Assembly (NCBI GenBank): GCA_914767715.1 | Contig: OU612073.1 | Span: 1,302,001-1,366,000, forward strand | DNA from: Membranipora membranacea | Lineage: Eukaryota > Bryozoa > Gymnolaemata > Cheilostomatida > Membraniporidae | Length of the DNA: 64,000 nt | Direction: 5' to 3' | In this document: positions 23,143-33,711 of the stretch, in pieces | Position numbering within the stretch: position 1 is the first letter of the stretch | Layout of the letters: the number at the start of each line of letters is the position of its first letter | Translations under genes and position numbers: made by a program | Notes under the pieces: model-generated | Databases searched by the model: none | Seen by the model: only the letters and a program-made list of their open reading frames with translations | Told to the model about the DNA's origin: nothing

Positions 23143-24615
23143 GTTTTCTTCTTAACTCAGCACATTAAACTATCAGGAGAGTAAAAGTGAGACAAACTGT
23201 GTGATAATTATTGTTTATCTCTCACATTTTATAAATGATACTGTTATAATCACTTGGTCAGTATATTAGTACCAAATAGTATCTTTTAAGGATAAAAATT
23301 ATAGGATATTGATATATTATTTTGACAGCCGACATGTAGCATCACAACGCTGTTTTAGTTCTCAGAATATTGAACTTATTATCACAGAAGGAAATGTTTT
23401 CCATACTTCATCAAAAGTTGTTGTCTCACTGCAAGAGATGGGACAATTACAGTTATTGTATTATGTTTCACTCTTTATCTATATATTTTAGCTGCTATAG
23501 GTGGTGTCATTCTATTTATGTCATGCTAAGAAGCCATCAAACAGACACTCAAAACATACAAAACAATACCAATTATCTTACAGTCTTTTCTTCTGGTGAT
23601 GGAGAGAATTAGCAGTTATGTGATTTTGGTCATTTTTCACGTACGAATATTTCAGCAATGACAAGTTTTGTTACATTAATAGTCATTACGTCTACTCAGA
23701 ATATTTTACTTATGACTCAGTATCATGACAATGATAATTTTCAATCATAGAATGAGCATCAGTTACCACCCGTTTTTCTAACATTTCATTGCGGCAATAC
23801 ATTTTGTCATTATATGTCCATAACTGTGCCATTACATGGACCAATGTACGTCATCACCATTTCACCAAGGAGTACTCCTTGATTACACCATTACATAGCT
23901 TGTGAGCCAATGAAATAAAATCCAAGCTAGAAGCCTCAATGTCTCAGTCTTAGCAGCGAACCAATAGACCACATGTACTGTATAATTGCATTGGCCTTGG
24001 CTAGCCTTATATAGCCAACGCAAGGAGGCCAAAGTAATATAGTTGCAGACTTTTGGGGCGTAAGCGCATTTTTTAAAGAATTGAAGGCAAATAAAGTTTG
24101 AAGTAGGGGGAGACAATGTGAAAAATAGTGTAAGTCACTGAGTAACCGACTTGTGCAATATCACTTCAACACCACAGAGGGAACAAACTTGTTGTAGATT
24201 AGGTCAGGGTAGAATTGTGGTAGCTACTCAGACCATAAGATCATAAGACATTATAACCTATAATTAGACCTGATAAATTTCAACAAGAAGGAGACATTTA
24301 TAGAGGGAAACAAACTTAGTGAGTGTATCTAAATTCGTTCCGCTAAGCTGCCAGCACAAACTATCTGAATCAAACTTTCCAAAAGACATTGCTGTCCAGA
24401 AAGTCCTTCTCCCTCACTAAGATACTTACTGATTGAATAGTCACAGAGTAACTAAACATTAAAGTGTCTCGCAGTAAAGTAAAGTAAAGTGAGTGAGAAG
24501 AACATGGGATATTAATCAGCAGAAATAGTGCTTCAAAGATAAGAACTTTAATGTAAATCATTAGTACACTAATGTATATTATAAAGATAATGTCAAGGGT
24601 ATATAAATCAATTAA
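23143..24615. other. Intergenic, nothing recognised
   Basis: Spacer downstream of gene 2. It contains short open frames with no recognisable content. Homology to the gene 3 downstream flank becomes clear only from about 24,616. Confidence 0.4.
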
Positions 24616-25490
24616 ATAGTAGGCTGGGTTTTTATTTTATCGCTATGTGACATGATACAAATAAATGATACATGGTGATATGTAAGAAAATTACATATTG
24701 CCGATACTTCTGGAGGGTAATTGGGCCCCGTGACATATCAATGTCTATATGAGAACAGTCACAGTTTGCCTCATACAATTTGGTGAAGAAAATCATTTGA
24801 TGCAAGGGGCAAATAGCAAACTTGATAAAGACCCACAATCATTTATATAGTCATCATAAAACTCTGAAAAGTTATTGTAAGGTGATGATGCTGCTGATAA
24901 CACTGTATAGAATAGAAGCAATAACTGTAAAAGGTTTCTGACCAACATGTAGGCTAGGCCACGAAGCCATCATTACAAAATAAAGTACAGTTGTGAAATA
25001 CCCTTTACCAGTGGTTCCTACATATCGTAGCAGCGGGTGGATTGTGTATACCCACAAATGAGTGTAGCAAAAGTAGAGAGCTGAGCCTAGCCTACACGCG
25101 CCCCAGCATGCAATAACATGAATCCAACATGCATTCAGACAAGCACAATTTTGCCTGCCATTGTACTCCTGTGTTCACCAAACAAAAGGCCTTTTGTTAC
25201 ACAACACTCATAGGTGCATTGGGGCATGTCTCCCTGACATCGGCCCCCAGGGCCTATCCAACATACTACAGCATAGGTGTACTTTATTTTGTAATGATAG
25301 GAAAATTGTCCAATTAAAATACTAGAATACCACAAGTGTATGTTTATTCAAACAGACACTAATATCCAAACAGAAACTCCACAGAAATAACACAAGACAC
25401 CAAGAATAAAATATTTTATCGTCAGTTGGTATGTGGCAGATAATAATCTCTAAGCTGTGGACTAAAATGGAGACACCGTCTCGTCAATTT

Positions 25491-27227
25491 TCAGGAAATC
25501 AGCCGCCTTTTCTCCATTTCATTAATTATAGCATCTAATTTCTGACTGCTGGATGTAAACTACAATAACAGCATTAAATCATAGAATAAAATACATTTTG
25601 TTGTACTAGCAATGGACATCATCGTGTTCTGATTACTATAGTGTGATAAGCAGATTATCTCCCATTGATATAAATTTTCCCTTCACTTACAAAATGACAT
25701 AAAGCTACAGAAGGACACAAAACTTGAATTATTCATAACTAGCGCCACGAACACGGACAACGCATTGCACCTAAACTTTGAATGATTTTTTTTAAAGTAA
25801 ATACTCATTTGATGTTCATGTTACATACCGGTGATGCTGATATAAGATGATCACTGTCTAATTTATCAGCTCTTCTTTGGTTGTGTTTGTATGAAGTGGA
25901 CGGAGTTTGTGGTTGCTGGGATACACTCAGTATATCATCTAATGTTACATCATGAATTGTGTGCTGTCTAGGAGATCTATGTAATGTAAAAGTGGGATAA
26001 TAACATTGTGGAATATTTGACCAATCAAGTAGGACAATTTGGAGTTATCTACTTACCATCAGAGAGAGGACAACTACGAATTGTTTCATTAGAGGAGTTT
26101 TCCTCATATTGTCGGAGAATGCAGGACAGATAACTGTAACATAGCCTGACTTGACAAGTTATGTTAGTGGTGAGGGAACCACGCCCCACCAGCCCGCCCC
26201 ACCAGCCCGCCCCACCAGCCGCCCACTAACCAATCTTGTCAAGACAGAAAATTGTTCTTACAGTTGCTTACTCTTGTTCCATAAAAAGGCTTGTCAAGAT
26301 AAGCTTTAGTTTTCACTGCACGGTGGCCTGCTGTTATAGCTACAGTGGACAGCAGTCAGCATACATATAAAGATACATGAGACATGACAGGCACACATTG
26401 TGTCAGCAATAGCGTTTCATATAAATATTGAACTAATCTACTCAGGTAAGTCAACAATACAAAATTTCATATAAAGATTAAACTTGTTTACTGAGGTAAG
26501 TCTTAACACTGATCATTGCTATTTGGTAGTAACAAGATGACAAGGAATGTTAGAACATACCTGATAGGTGAGGAGCTCAGTCTGAGCCTCTCTTTGGATG
26601 TTTTTCTAAGTGAGGCATCAAACTCTGTCTTATCAGCTATATTAGTCAGCTGGTGTCGACTAGCCTGTAAACAGAGTAAACAAAAGTCTTAGTTTGTAAT
26701 GATAGGCCTGAGCTTCTGCCACTGTCCCTTTATCTATTTATAGGCAGGAAGGCTATGGGCATGCCGTAGAGAAACTATATACTATATATATATATATATC
26801 TATTGGGCCAGCTCAGAATTGACCAATCATCTACCACCATAGTACCTCACAATGACATGAGATTATGTCATGTGAGGAAAGTCAAAATTTGCTCTGGGGA
26901 TCTGATTAGCTCTTTGAAGGCAGCTCAGAGGTATAAGAACATGCAGATATTATGCATATCACTTGTTAGCGTTAGAACTTACATAGTTACCTGCGTACAT
27001 ATTTATTGTAAGTCAGCTTACTTACAGCTTATACTTACCCTGATCATATTTCTAGCTTTAGTCGTTGTATCGTCCATCTTCTTTCTCTCCAGAGTCAGCT
27101 GATGATGTTTATCTAGATTTTTCCACTCCAGATCGAGATGCTGTCGCTTAGCTGAGCTCAGCTCTGAGGCGAGAGCAGAAAATCTATCCTTAAAGTAACG
27201 ATTGGTATTTTCTAGTGTTCCTGTGGC
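25491..27227 (-). pseudogene. Orphan 3' end of coiled-coil gene, copy 2
   Basis: Exons on the minus strand are 27227-27039 (63 codons, starts ATGTLENTNRYFKDRF), 26664-26561, 25976-25829 and a terminal exon 25548-25491. Splice borders equal those of the full gene at 54,098-63,481. Upstream homology stops at about 27,312, where the sequence switches to the G-beta last intron, so exons further 5' are absent. It is probably a duplication fragment. Function is unknown. Confidence 0.7.
26181..26226. repeat. 12-bp VNTR (ccccaccagccc), 3 units
   Basis: The motif around 'cgccccaccagcc' occurs once at about 651-672, three times here and twice at 54,781-54,810, in otherwise matching flanks. Confidence 0.75.
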
Positions 27228-27679
27228 CTGCCAGTAACAAGTCATAAGTTATAAGATATCATCGCATGATTTAATTGTTATAACCATATGCTTAGTTACC
27301 TACAGCACACACTCTTACACCAGATCATACAAACCTAAGCTTGATATCCTCTAGTCAAAGCAACATTATGGCGTTATGTAACATGGTTTTACATTTTGTC
27401 GAATATTGATTTGACAACACTTACTTCAACAACAAAATCAGCTCAACTAGCCTGTTGTTTGATGAGAGATGTTTGCCTTCCGTCGGCTCATAAATAAATA
27501 ATTGCACAATTGATGTATAAGATACATAGTCTACTGACAGCAAACAAGCCACCCTCTACCTGCGCTCCACTCCCTTAGATATTACATCACCTCTCCCTTC
27601 AAACCGCTCATGGTTCAGCACTGACATAACATGAAAGTTAAAAAACTTGTTATCTCTCATATAATCTATGATCATGCCA

Positions 27680-28067
27680 GGGGCGTATATTCTAAAAAAT
27701 TTCACTCACTGACTCTTTAGAGATGAGCATAATGATCGGGCGCGATCCACACGCCGTAAGCGTGGCGGGGAGGGTGTGGGAGGGGCGCTTAAGCGCCGTC
27801 CCACCACGGAAATTTTTGCATATCGGTAGCAAAATAGTGCAAGCAGAGAGGTATTTCAATAGCTCACTGAGCTGTTGGGTACTTTCAGAAAACAACTCAA
27901 TAGCAGTAGAAGATTACGGTAAAAATGCTCCAGTTATAAAGCACCCATTTGAAAAAAAACCGATCTTGACGGGATTCGAAACCCACAACAATCTTATTAA
28001 CAGTGATTATTAGGCAGACGCTCTACACACTGAGCTATTGGGCCGTGAGTGCTAATATACTCCACTG
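27680..28067 (-). mobile_element. tRNA-derived SINE-like insertion
   Basis: It is flanked by the direct repeat GATCATGCCA at 27,670-27,679 and 28,068-28,077 and is absent from copy 1 (near 1,530). The minus strand begins with a tRNA-like head at about 28,044-27,967: an A-box-like AATAGCTCAGTGTGTAGAGC and a B-box-like GGGTTTCGAATCCCG. The remainder is a GC-rich body of unknown origin ending towards 27,680. The head suggests RNA polymerase III transcription. Its family is not identified. Confidence 0.8.
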
Positions 28068-28128
28068 GATCATGCCAACTCGAACTCTATGACACTGGTA
28101 CCATATGTGATGTTTTTATGTTTTGTAG

Positions 28129-28235
28129 GAGTGCTTGCTGGTCACGATAACAGAGTGTCATGTTTGGGAGTGACTGAGGATGGTATGGCTGTAGCCACAG
28201 GTTCCTGGTATAGCTTCCTCAAGATATGGAACTAA
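28129..28235 (+). pseudogene. Second copy of the last G-beta exon, with Asp to Tyr change
   Basis: Same exon, acceptor, phase and TAA stop as 1,585-1,691. Codon 28,209-28,211 is TAT where the first copy has GAT, so the motif reads [11 protein letters not shown] instead of [11 protein letters not shown]. That Asp is the conserved turn residue of the WD40 repeat and is normally invariant in G-beta. No upstream Gnb exons are present. The change and the isolation argue for a non-functional copy. Confidence 0.75.
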
Positions 28236-28970
28236 ACTCAACTCAACCTGACTTCGACAATAATTTAAGGTCTACTTCTATATCCTAAGCTCGTAGTGAG
28301 AGAGAAAGAGAGAGACAGACAGAGGGGTATCATAGGCTCATCAAAACTTCAATTTCCTCCTCGTCGACCAGTCCAATATGTCCATCTCACTCACAAGCCG
28401 ACCCGCCTGTCTGTACCAGTCATAGCGACCTACACACAACCCAGAGGTCCACGCAACAAGCTGAGAATGGATGAACTCTCATTAGATGATGTAGGCCAGC
28501 CAAACTGCTCAGAAACGAGGATTGTGGGTCTATTTCTGAACATTTAGATTATCTAGTCAGTCGTAGAGTTGAATCATGTCATCTGTAGACATTAACTAAT
28601 TTACGGTAAATACCTTTGGTTGGGTAAGTCCCTCCCACAAACTGTAAGTGGGAGACAAGTCAACGCAGAGAGAGAGAGATGAAACTTTGTCTCTTATGAT
28701 GTCGAGGCTTTATTTAACATATATATTCATCTAAGACCTCAGTCTATTTTAGATTGAGGTCTAGGTCAGAGAATATTAAGATCAGCAGCAGTAGGTAGAC
28801 TTGACAGCTCATATTTGGTTTGTCCTCCCTTAGTTTATACTAGGTGTAAATGTTGTGTCTCTCAGGAGATTGAGTCTGTCCTATAATCGCAGGTGATTGA
28901 CATCACTGTACCCTGGCTGTCATACTCATCGATAATGATGACGGTGATGACCGTAGGACTGCTGTACTTA

Positions 28971-29085
28971 TAGTTTAAGTGCTCAAACGGTGCAAGATGC
29001 TGGTAGAGGCATTTCATTATCAACCACCATGGTTGATAATGAAATGCCTCTACCAGCATCTTGCACCGTTTGAGCACTTAAACTA
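28971..29085. mobile_element. Near-perfect fold-back element, 115 bp
   Basis: TAGTTTAAGTGCTCAAACGG at the left is mirrored by CCGTTTGAGCACTTAAACTA at the right; the two arms are complementary throughout, with 'ccatgg' at the centre. The direct repeat CTGTACTTA flanks it (28,962-28,970 and 29,086-29,094). Copy 1 has the single uninterrupted site 'ctgctgtacttattattg' near 2,412-2,432. Confidence 0.9.
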
Positions 29086-30189
29086 CTGTACTTATTATTG
29101 TATTTTCACCACTACTCATATTATTATATTGAACTCTGTTAATGGTCATCACCTTTTTTGCGGATGCCACAACTTTTTATGTGGGGTCACCGGCCACTTG
29201 TCCTTGTACCACAAAACTCATTAAACTTTTTTTAGTTCCTTTCAAAAAGACGTTTTTTTGGCTAAATGGATAATTAATATTTGAACATGTACAGTAGTGA
29301 TTCAATTATGTAGTTGATTGTCATAAATTTTCGTGTTTGTTGCAGTAGCCAAGCCACACAGTTTTTTTTATGAATATTTTATTACATATGACTTTCTCAT
29401 TATTTCGTAAATGGTTGTAGCTTTTTCTTCTTCTTCTCTTCTCAATGTTAAGACAGCTTTTTTTCATTAATTAGACTACTTGTGGCACCTGCTGACACCA
29501 CTGCTGCTGCTGAGACAGCAGCGGTGGAGGATTTGTGTCAGCTGTCACTTTTCATTAGCTGCACTTGTCTGTTTACCCTGTAAGGAGTTCTCTCTCTCTT
29601 ACTTGTGTAGCAGCTTGCTGTGTATTTTCGCATCACTATGGCGCGTCTATAAGTTGTCTACTCTTTATCACATATTATTGGTATCCATGGATTCGCGTGA
29701 ATCTGTTTTGTTACCTACCTATATTGTCTTAATAAAATCTCATTGGTATTGTCATTCTTTTTGAAGACTGGAAATGCTCGCCCTGGCAAAGGTGCACAGT
29801 CATAGAGGTGCTTGACTATCAATCAACCTGGGCATTGAAAAAAACCTTATTATTTGTTTACTAAGCGTGCCCTGGAATGGTATTCTGACTCACAATTCTC
29901 TTACGGCTTCCTTTTTTGAGTTTTCATTGCACAAATAAGCTTGACTGCTGTCACCCCTCACTACATCACTATCTCGCCATGGGACTGTCTTGTCACTCTT
30001 GGTTTGGAGAATGCATAACAGGTTATCCCATTTAGCAGTGATATTCAGACCGTCTTGGCTCTACCTAGCCTGTCAAGACAGGCTAGGCTCTACCTAATAC
30101 TCAGGTCTGGTGTGGCAGTGCTTCCTGAAATTGAAAATGCCAATATTATTTCTAATATTATGAGTAATCCATATTGATGATGTCGATTT

Positions 30190-32500
30190 CATGGCATTAA
30201 TATTTGGCTAAGTCGGTTTTGTAAAAAAAAACATGTATTATAAAGGAAGAACCATACTCATCATCATATTCGTAGATGAGATATATATATATATATTTAT
30301 ATATATAGGTAGTACAGGCAGAATGTCTTAGACATTTTATGTGGGCAATCTAGGTCTTGCATGTGTGCATGCATAGGTATGAGGAGAATTATACATTATA
30401 AAACCAGGGAGTTGTCCCAAACTCCCTGATAAAATGTGAAACTACTTGAGTCATGCACGATTGGTCTTTTTTTATAGTTCAGCTAGGTCCACGATTACCC
30501 CAACGGTGTATGACATTCAGCTGAAATATTTCTATAATGCTTACCATTAAGTTGAGTCTAGGAGTTGGATAGATATTCGCCCAAAAGAGCTTACTGTGTG
30601 TATTTCATCATGATCAACCATTCTTTGAATTATACCACTGGTCTATATTTTCATTATTGCGATTGGATTTTTTTGATATTTTTGGGTGCCATTCTCATGA
30701 AAGGTGATAAACATCACCCAACATCCTCTGCCACTACTGCTACTAATCATAGTTTCACCAACTCAATACAATATATATATAGAGACATTCTAATATCATT
30801 TTATGTAACTACAGAAGCAAAGTATACGCTGTCCTCTTTCTGCAGGTCTGTAAATGGTGTAGCTGATTAAGTCATAGCACACTGCACTGTGGTTAGATGC
30901 TACCATATTTACAATGTGACGGCTTTATCTTGTTGTGCCTGTCAGCATCATAACTTGTTAATAATGATGTTATGTTATGATACTAATGCAGACTGATATT
31001 TGTATCTATTTTCTACCATCTTAAAAATTGCAGTTACAATCCTGATTTTCTATTATACAAGTAGTTTAAATATGTGGAGGACCGATAGCCGAATGAATAT
31101 TGGCCATACACACATCCAAGTTGGTTGGTAGTAGCAAAATCTGCTTCACAACATGTTTAATGGCTTGTTGATGTGATCAGTGATCGTTTTGAGAGGCCAG
31201 AGCTTTTCAGACAACTCAAATCCAGTATTAATAAAACCGCGCTATGCTAGTCTCTGCGAATGTAATAGACAGTTTTCTGAGCGAGCCTTTATTCCTGGAG
31301 TTGCCTCCTCTTTCTGGTTGTTACTCTTTTAACACAAGCAGCATAAGAAAACAGAGCCGAAATGGGGCTGTGTTTGAGAACCGTTCATGATTCAGCATTA
31401 TCACGATTGAAAGCTAGTAGGATTGCCAAAAGGATTGAAAAAAATGGGGAATTTGAGTCTGATTTAAATCAATTTTTCTTTTGAGAGCCTACGACCATGC
31501 TGATAGAACATATATATGGCGGGTTTGGGGACACTGATCCAAACTGTCCAAACTCCTAGTACTTCTGCACTTGTACACTGTCAATAAAAGGCTGCTGTAT
31601 AGATAACAGTAAAATATATTTACATATTAGACTGATAATGAATCTCATGTCTGGTCACTGGTACTGTTGTCCGCTTGTTATGGCCTTTTTTTGTATAATA
31701 ATTATGTTGTGTATTATGAATATTCAATAAGCGTTTATCATGAAGAGATTGTTCTCTCTACTGTTTTCGCCCAGATTGCCAATCATTAAATTCTTCTCGT
31801 TTTTTTTTATAAATGGACTTGAAATGCAGGCAAATTGTATCTTGTCAATCTATGCTCACCTATGATGAGTATCATGCCTGTTAGGGCAATATAAATAAAG
31901 TAAGTTATATTCGGTTCATGTGACATTGACTTCAAAAGTCAGTAACATAATGGTAGCATATTAGTCTGAGCCCCCTAGACTCGTGCCCACCGTCCGACGG
32001 CCCCCATATTGATGCCAATGTACAGTTTGATTGAGTTGTTCCCTCATTGTTATGCAGCAAACCACAGCCTACATAAAAGACTCCCATGGACAATATCTTC
32101 AAAAACTGCACCATTAATTTTTCTTAAACAGCCGATTGGTGATATTTGAGTTTTTGTTTCTATTTCTATGGTTGGATAAGAGGCTGTGGACAGCATGCTC
32201 TTTAAAGTGAAACATGGAACAAGGCACTCACAATCCCTTTGTTTTAATCAAAGCACTATTATATATTATTGTTAATAAATTAATGTTTTTAGTTTGTTTC
32301 TACATTGATCGTTTTGTGTAATATTGATTTTGTGAAGCATTGAGTTTCTCTGTTGAAATGGGATCATATTCGATTTTTGATTTAAACAAAGGAGATATGT
32401 TATTCAAATCCGGCAGACACAATCGAGTTATGGACTTCTATGAAAAACCAACAGTTAACCTGAATCTGTCAGTGATATAGCAGCGTGACGTGACGTGTGA
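30190..32500. other. Spacer upstream of gene 3
   Basis: Diverged counterpart of 3,600-6,690. No exon is seen. From 31,265 'atagacagttttctgagc' and about 150 following bases match one arm of the hairpin element at 36,492-36,969, so a decayed half-element is present. Confidence 0.5.
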
Positions 32501-32504
32501 GGCA

Positions 32505-32619
32505 AACCAGTTTAAAGCTTTCGATATTTGTGACTCATTTCAATTTGGAACCAGAGAAGCAATGAAGATAAATCTGTCTGCTGACAGAGCGAATGGAGAT
32601 TAGTCCATCAGACCTTCAG
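32505..32619 (+). promoter_or_regulatory. Probable non-coding first exon of gene 3, with 13-codon uORF
   Basis: Counterpart of 6,700-6,857, ending 'gaccttcag' before donor 'gtatctg'. The upstream ORF at 32,562-32,603 encodes MKINLSADRANGD, the same length as in gene 1. It would splice to the acceptor at 33,701-33,702, then ATG at 33,712. A 'gtgacgtgacgtg' motif that could bind a CREB-like factor lies just upstream at about 32,484-32,496 and is not shared with gene 1. Confidence 0.5.
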
Positions 32620-33302
32620 GTATCTGTCAAGGTTTAAACGCTTGAGGTAAATTATGTTTTGATCATAGAGATGATCTAACAAATTCCACTGTGTAGATAT
32701 GTTCTGTTTTGAGGCATTCATTATTTTGTTGAAATTGATATTATCAAATTTTCCTGCATGCACTGTGCAATCTGATGAACAGATATTCTTTTCCAACCAC
32801 GAAATCCTTACAGGCGAGGAAAAACTGACCTACCATATTGGCAAAATGAGAAGAAGCTATAAACCTGCTATTAAGCTATTGTCGGCTCCATGAACCTTCA
32901 AACTACCTTACATAATTATTAATATTTATATTTTATGACTGGCTGAAAATCAAGCTTAACCGAATTGAAATGCATCCTCAACCCATTTCCACAGGCCTTA
33001 ACTAACAAGCTGGACTGTATATGCATGTCTGGGTACACATGCACCCACAGAATGTCCAACCCCCTTCACTTTTTCCCGGTTGTCAAAATTTAAGCATTGC
33101 ATCTAGTGTAGTGCTGAAGTGTGCATATCACCGCGCAACACACAGCTAGAAACCTTGAGTGAAGCGCAGTTTTGAGGTCAATAACCCTAACGCGTATGCT
33201 GTGTTGCATAGGGTGGAATTGAATAAGCGTGAGGGACGAGAGTGCGCAATTCAGAGTAGTAAATAGCGGGCTCGATAATTAGCGTCATAAAGCCCTTTTA
33301 TT

Positions 33303-33540
33303 GGGGCTGGTGAGATGGCGCAGTGAGTTGGCGCGTTTCAATTCGCTGCCTGGCTTTTGGTGCCGAAAGGGTCGTGGGTTCAAGTTTCACTGAGGAAACT
33401 TTAACAGTTGCTTGGTCGTATCTTTCTCCTGGCCGGCCACAGTAGCTTGAAGCCACCCTTGGTTGTTAATAAGCATCCACTGAGAAATATTCTGTCGAGG
33501 TTACAGCTCTTATCTGACTATATAAAATGATTCAAATATT
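33303..33540 (+). mobile_element. tRNA-like SINE-type sequence
   Basis: It starts GGGGCTGGTGAGATGGCGCA, with a box-A-like TGGCGCAGTGAGTTGG, a long variable-arm-like region and a box-B-like GGGTTCAAGTTTCAC near 33,374-33,390. The 3' limit is uncertain and no target duplication was found. The mutated B box and lack of clean pairing argue against a working tRNA gene. Confidence 0.5.
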
Positions 33541-33711
33541 TGTGCAGCAGATCAAAGGCTGAGGAAATTGACATGGACAGAGATAAAAAAAAATTATCAT
33601 CCTTCTATTATATCTGCTATTCAACCATTGTAAAATTCATTCAATATTTATCTTTGTTTAAACCACTACGAATTGGTTATATCGATTAATCTAAATCTTT
33701 AGGAAGAGGAC

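Larger units (their letters stand above)
24616..30190. repeat. Segmental duplication, copy 2
   Basis: The left part (about 24,616-27,312) matches 53,515-56,175; the part from 25,530 to 30,130 matches 1-3,475. The two homologies overlap over the coiled-coil 3' exons. Copy 2 has extra insertions: a SINE-like element at 27,680-28,067 and a fold-back element at 28,971-29,085. Confidence 0.8.

Noticed and set aside
27967-28044. tRNA gene on the minus strand
   Set aside because: A and B boxes are present, but it is the head of an inserted element with target duplications, and the anticodon arm and acceptor stem do not pair cleanly by eye.
28862-29224. Opposed ORFs with the same protein start on both strands
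   Set aside because: Both come from the perfect fold-back element, which reads the same on either strand.
33303-33395. tRNA gene on the plus strand
   Set aside because: The B box is degenerate (GGGTTCAAGTTTCAC), with no convincing acceptor stem; better read as a SINE head.
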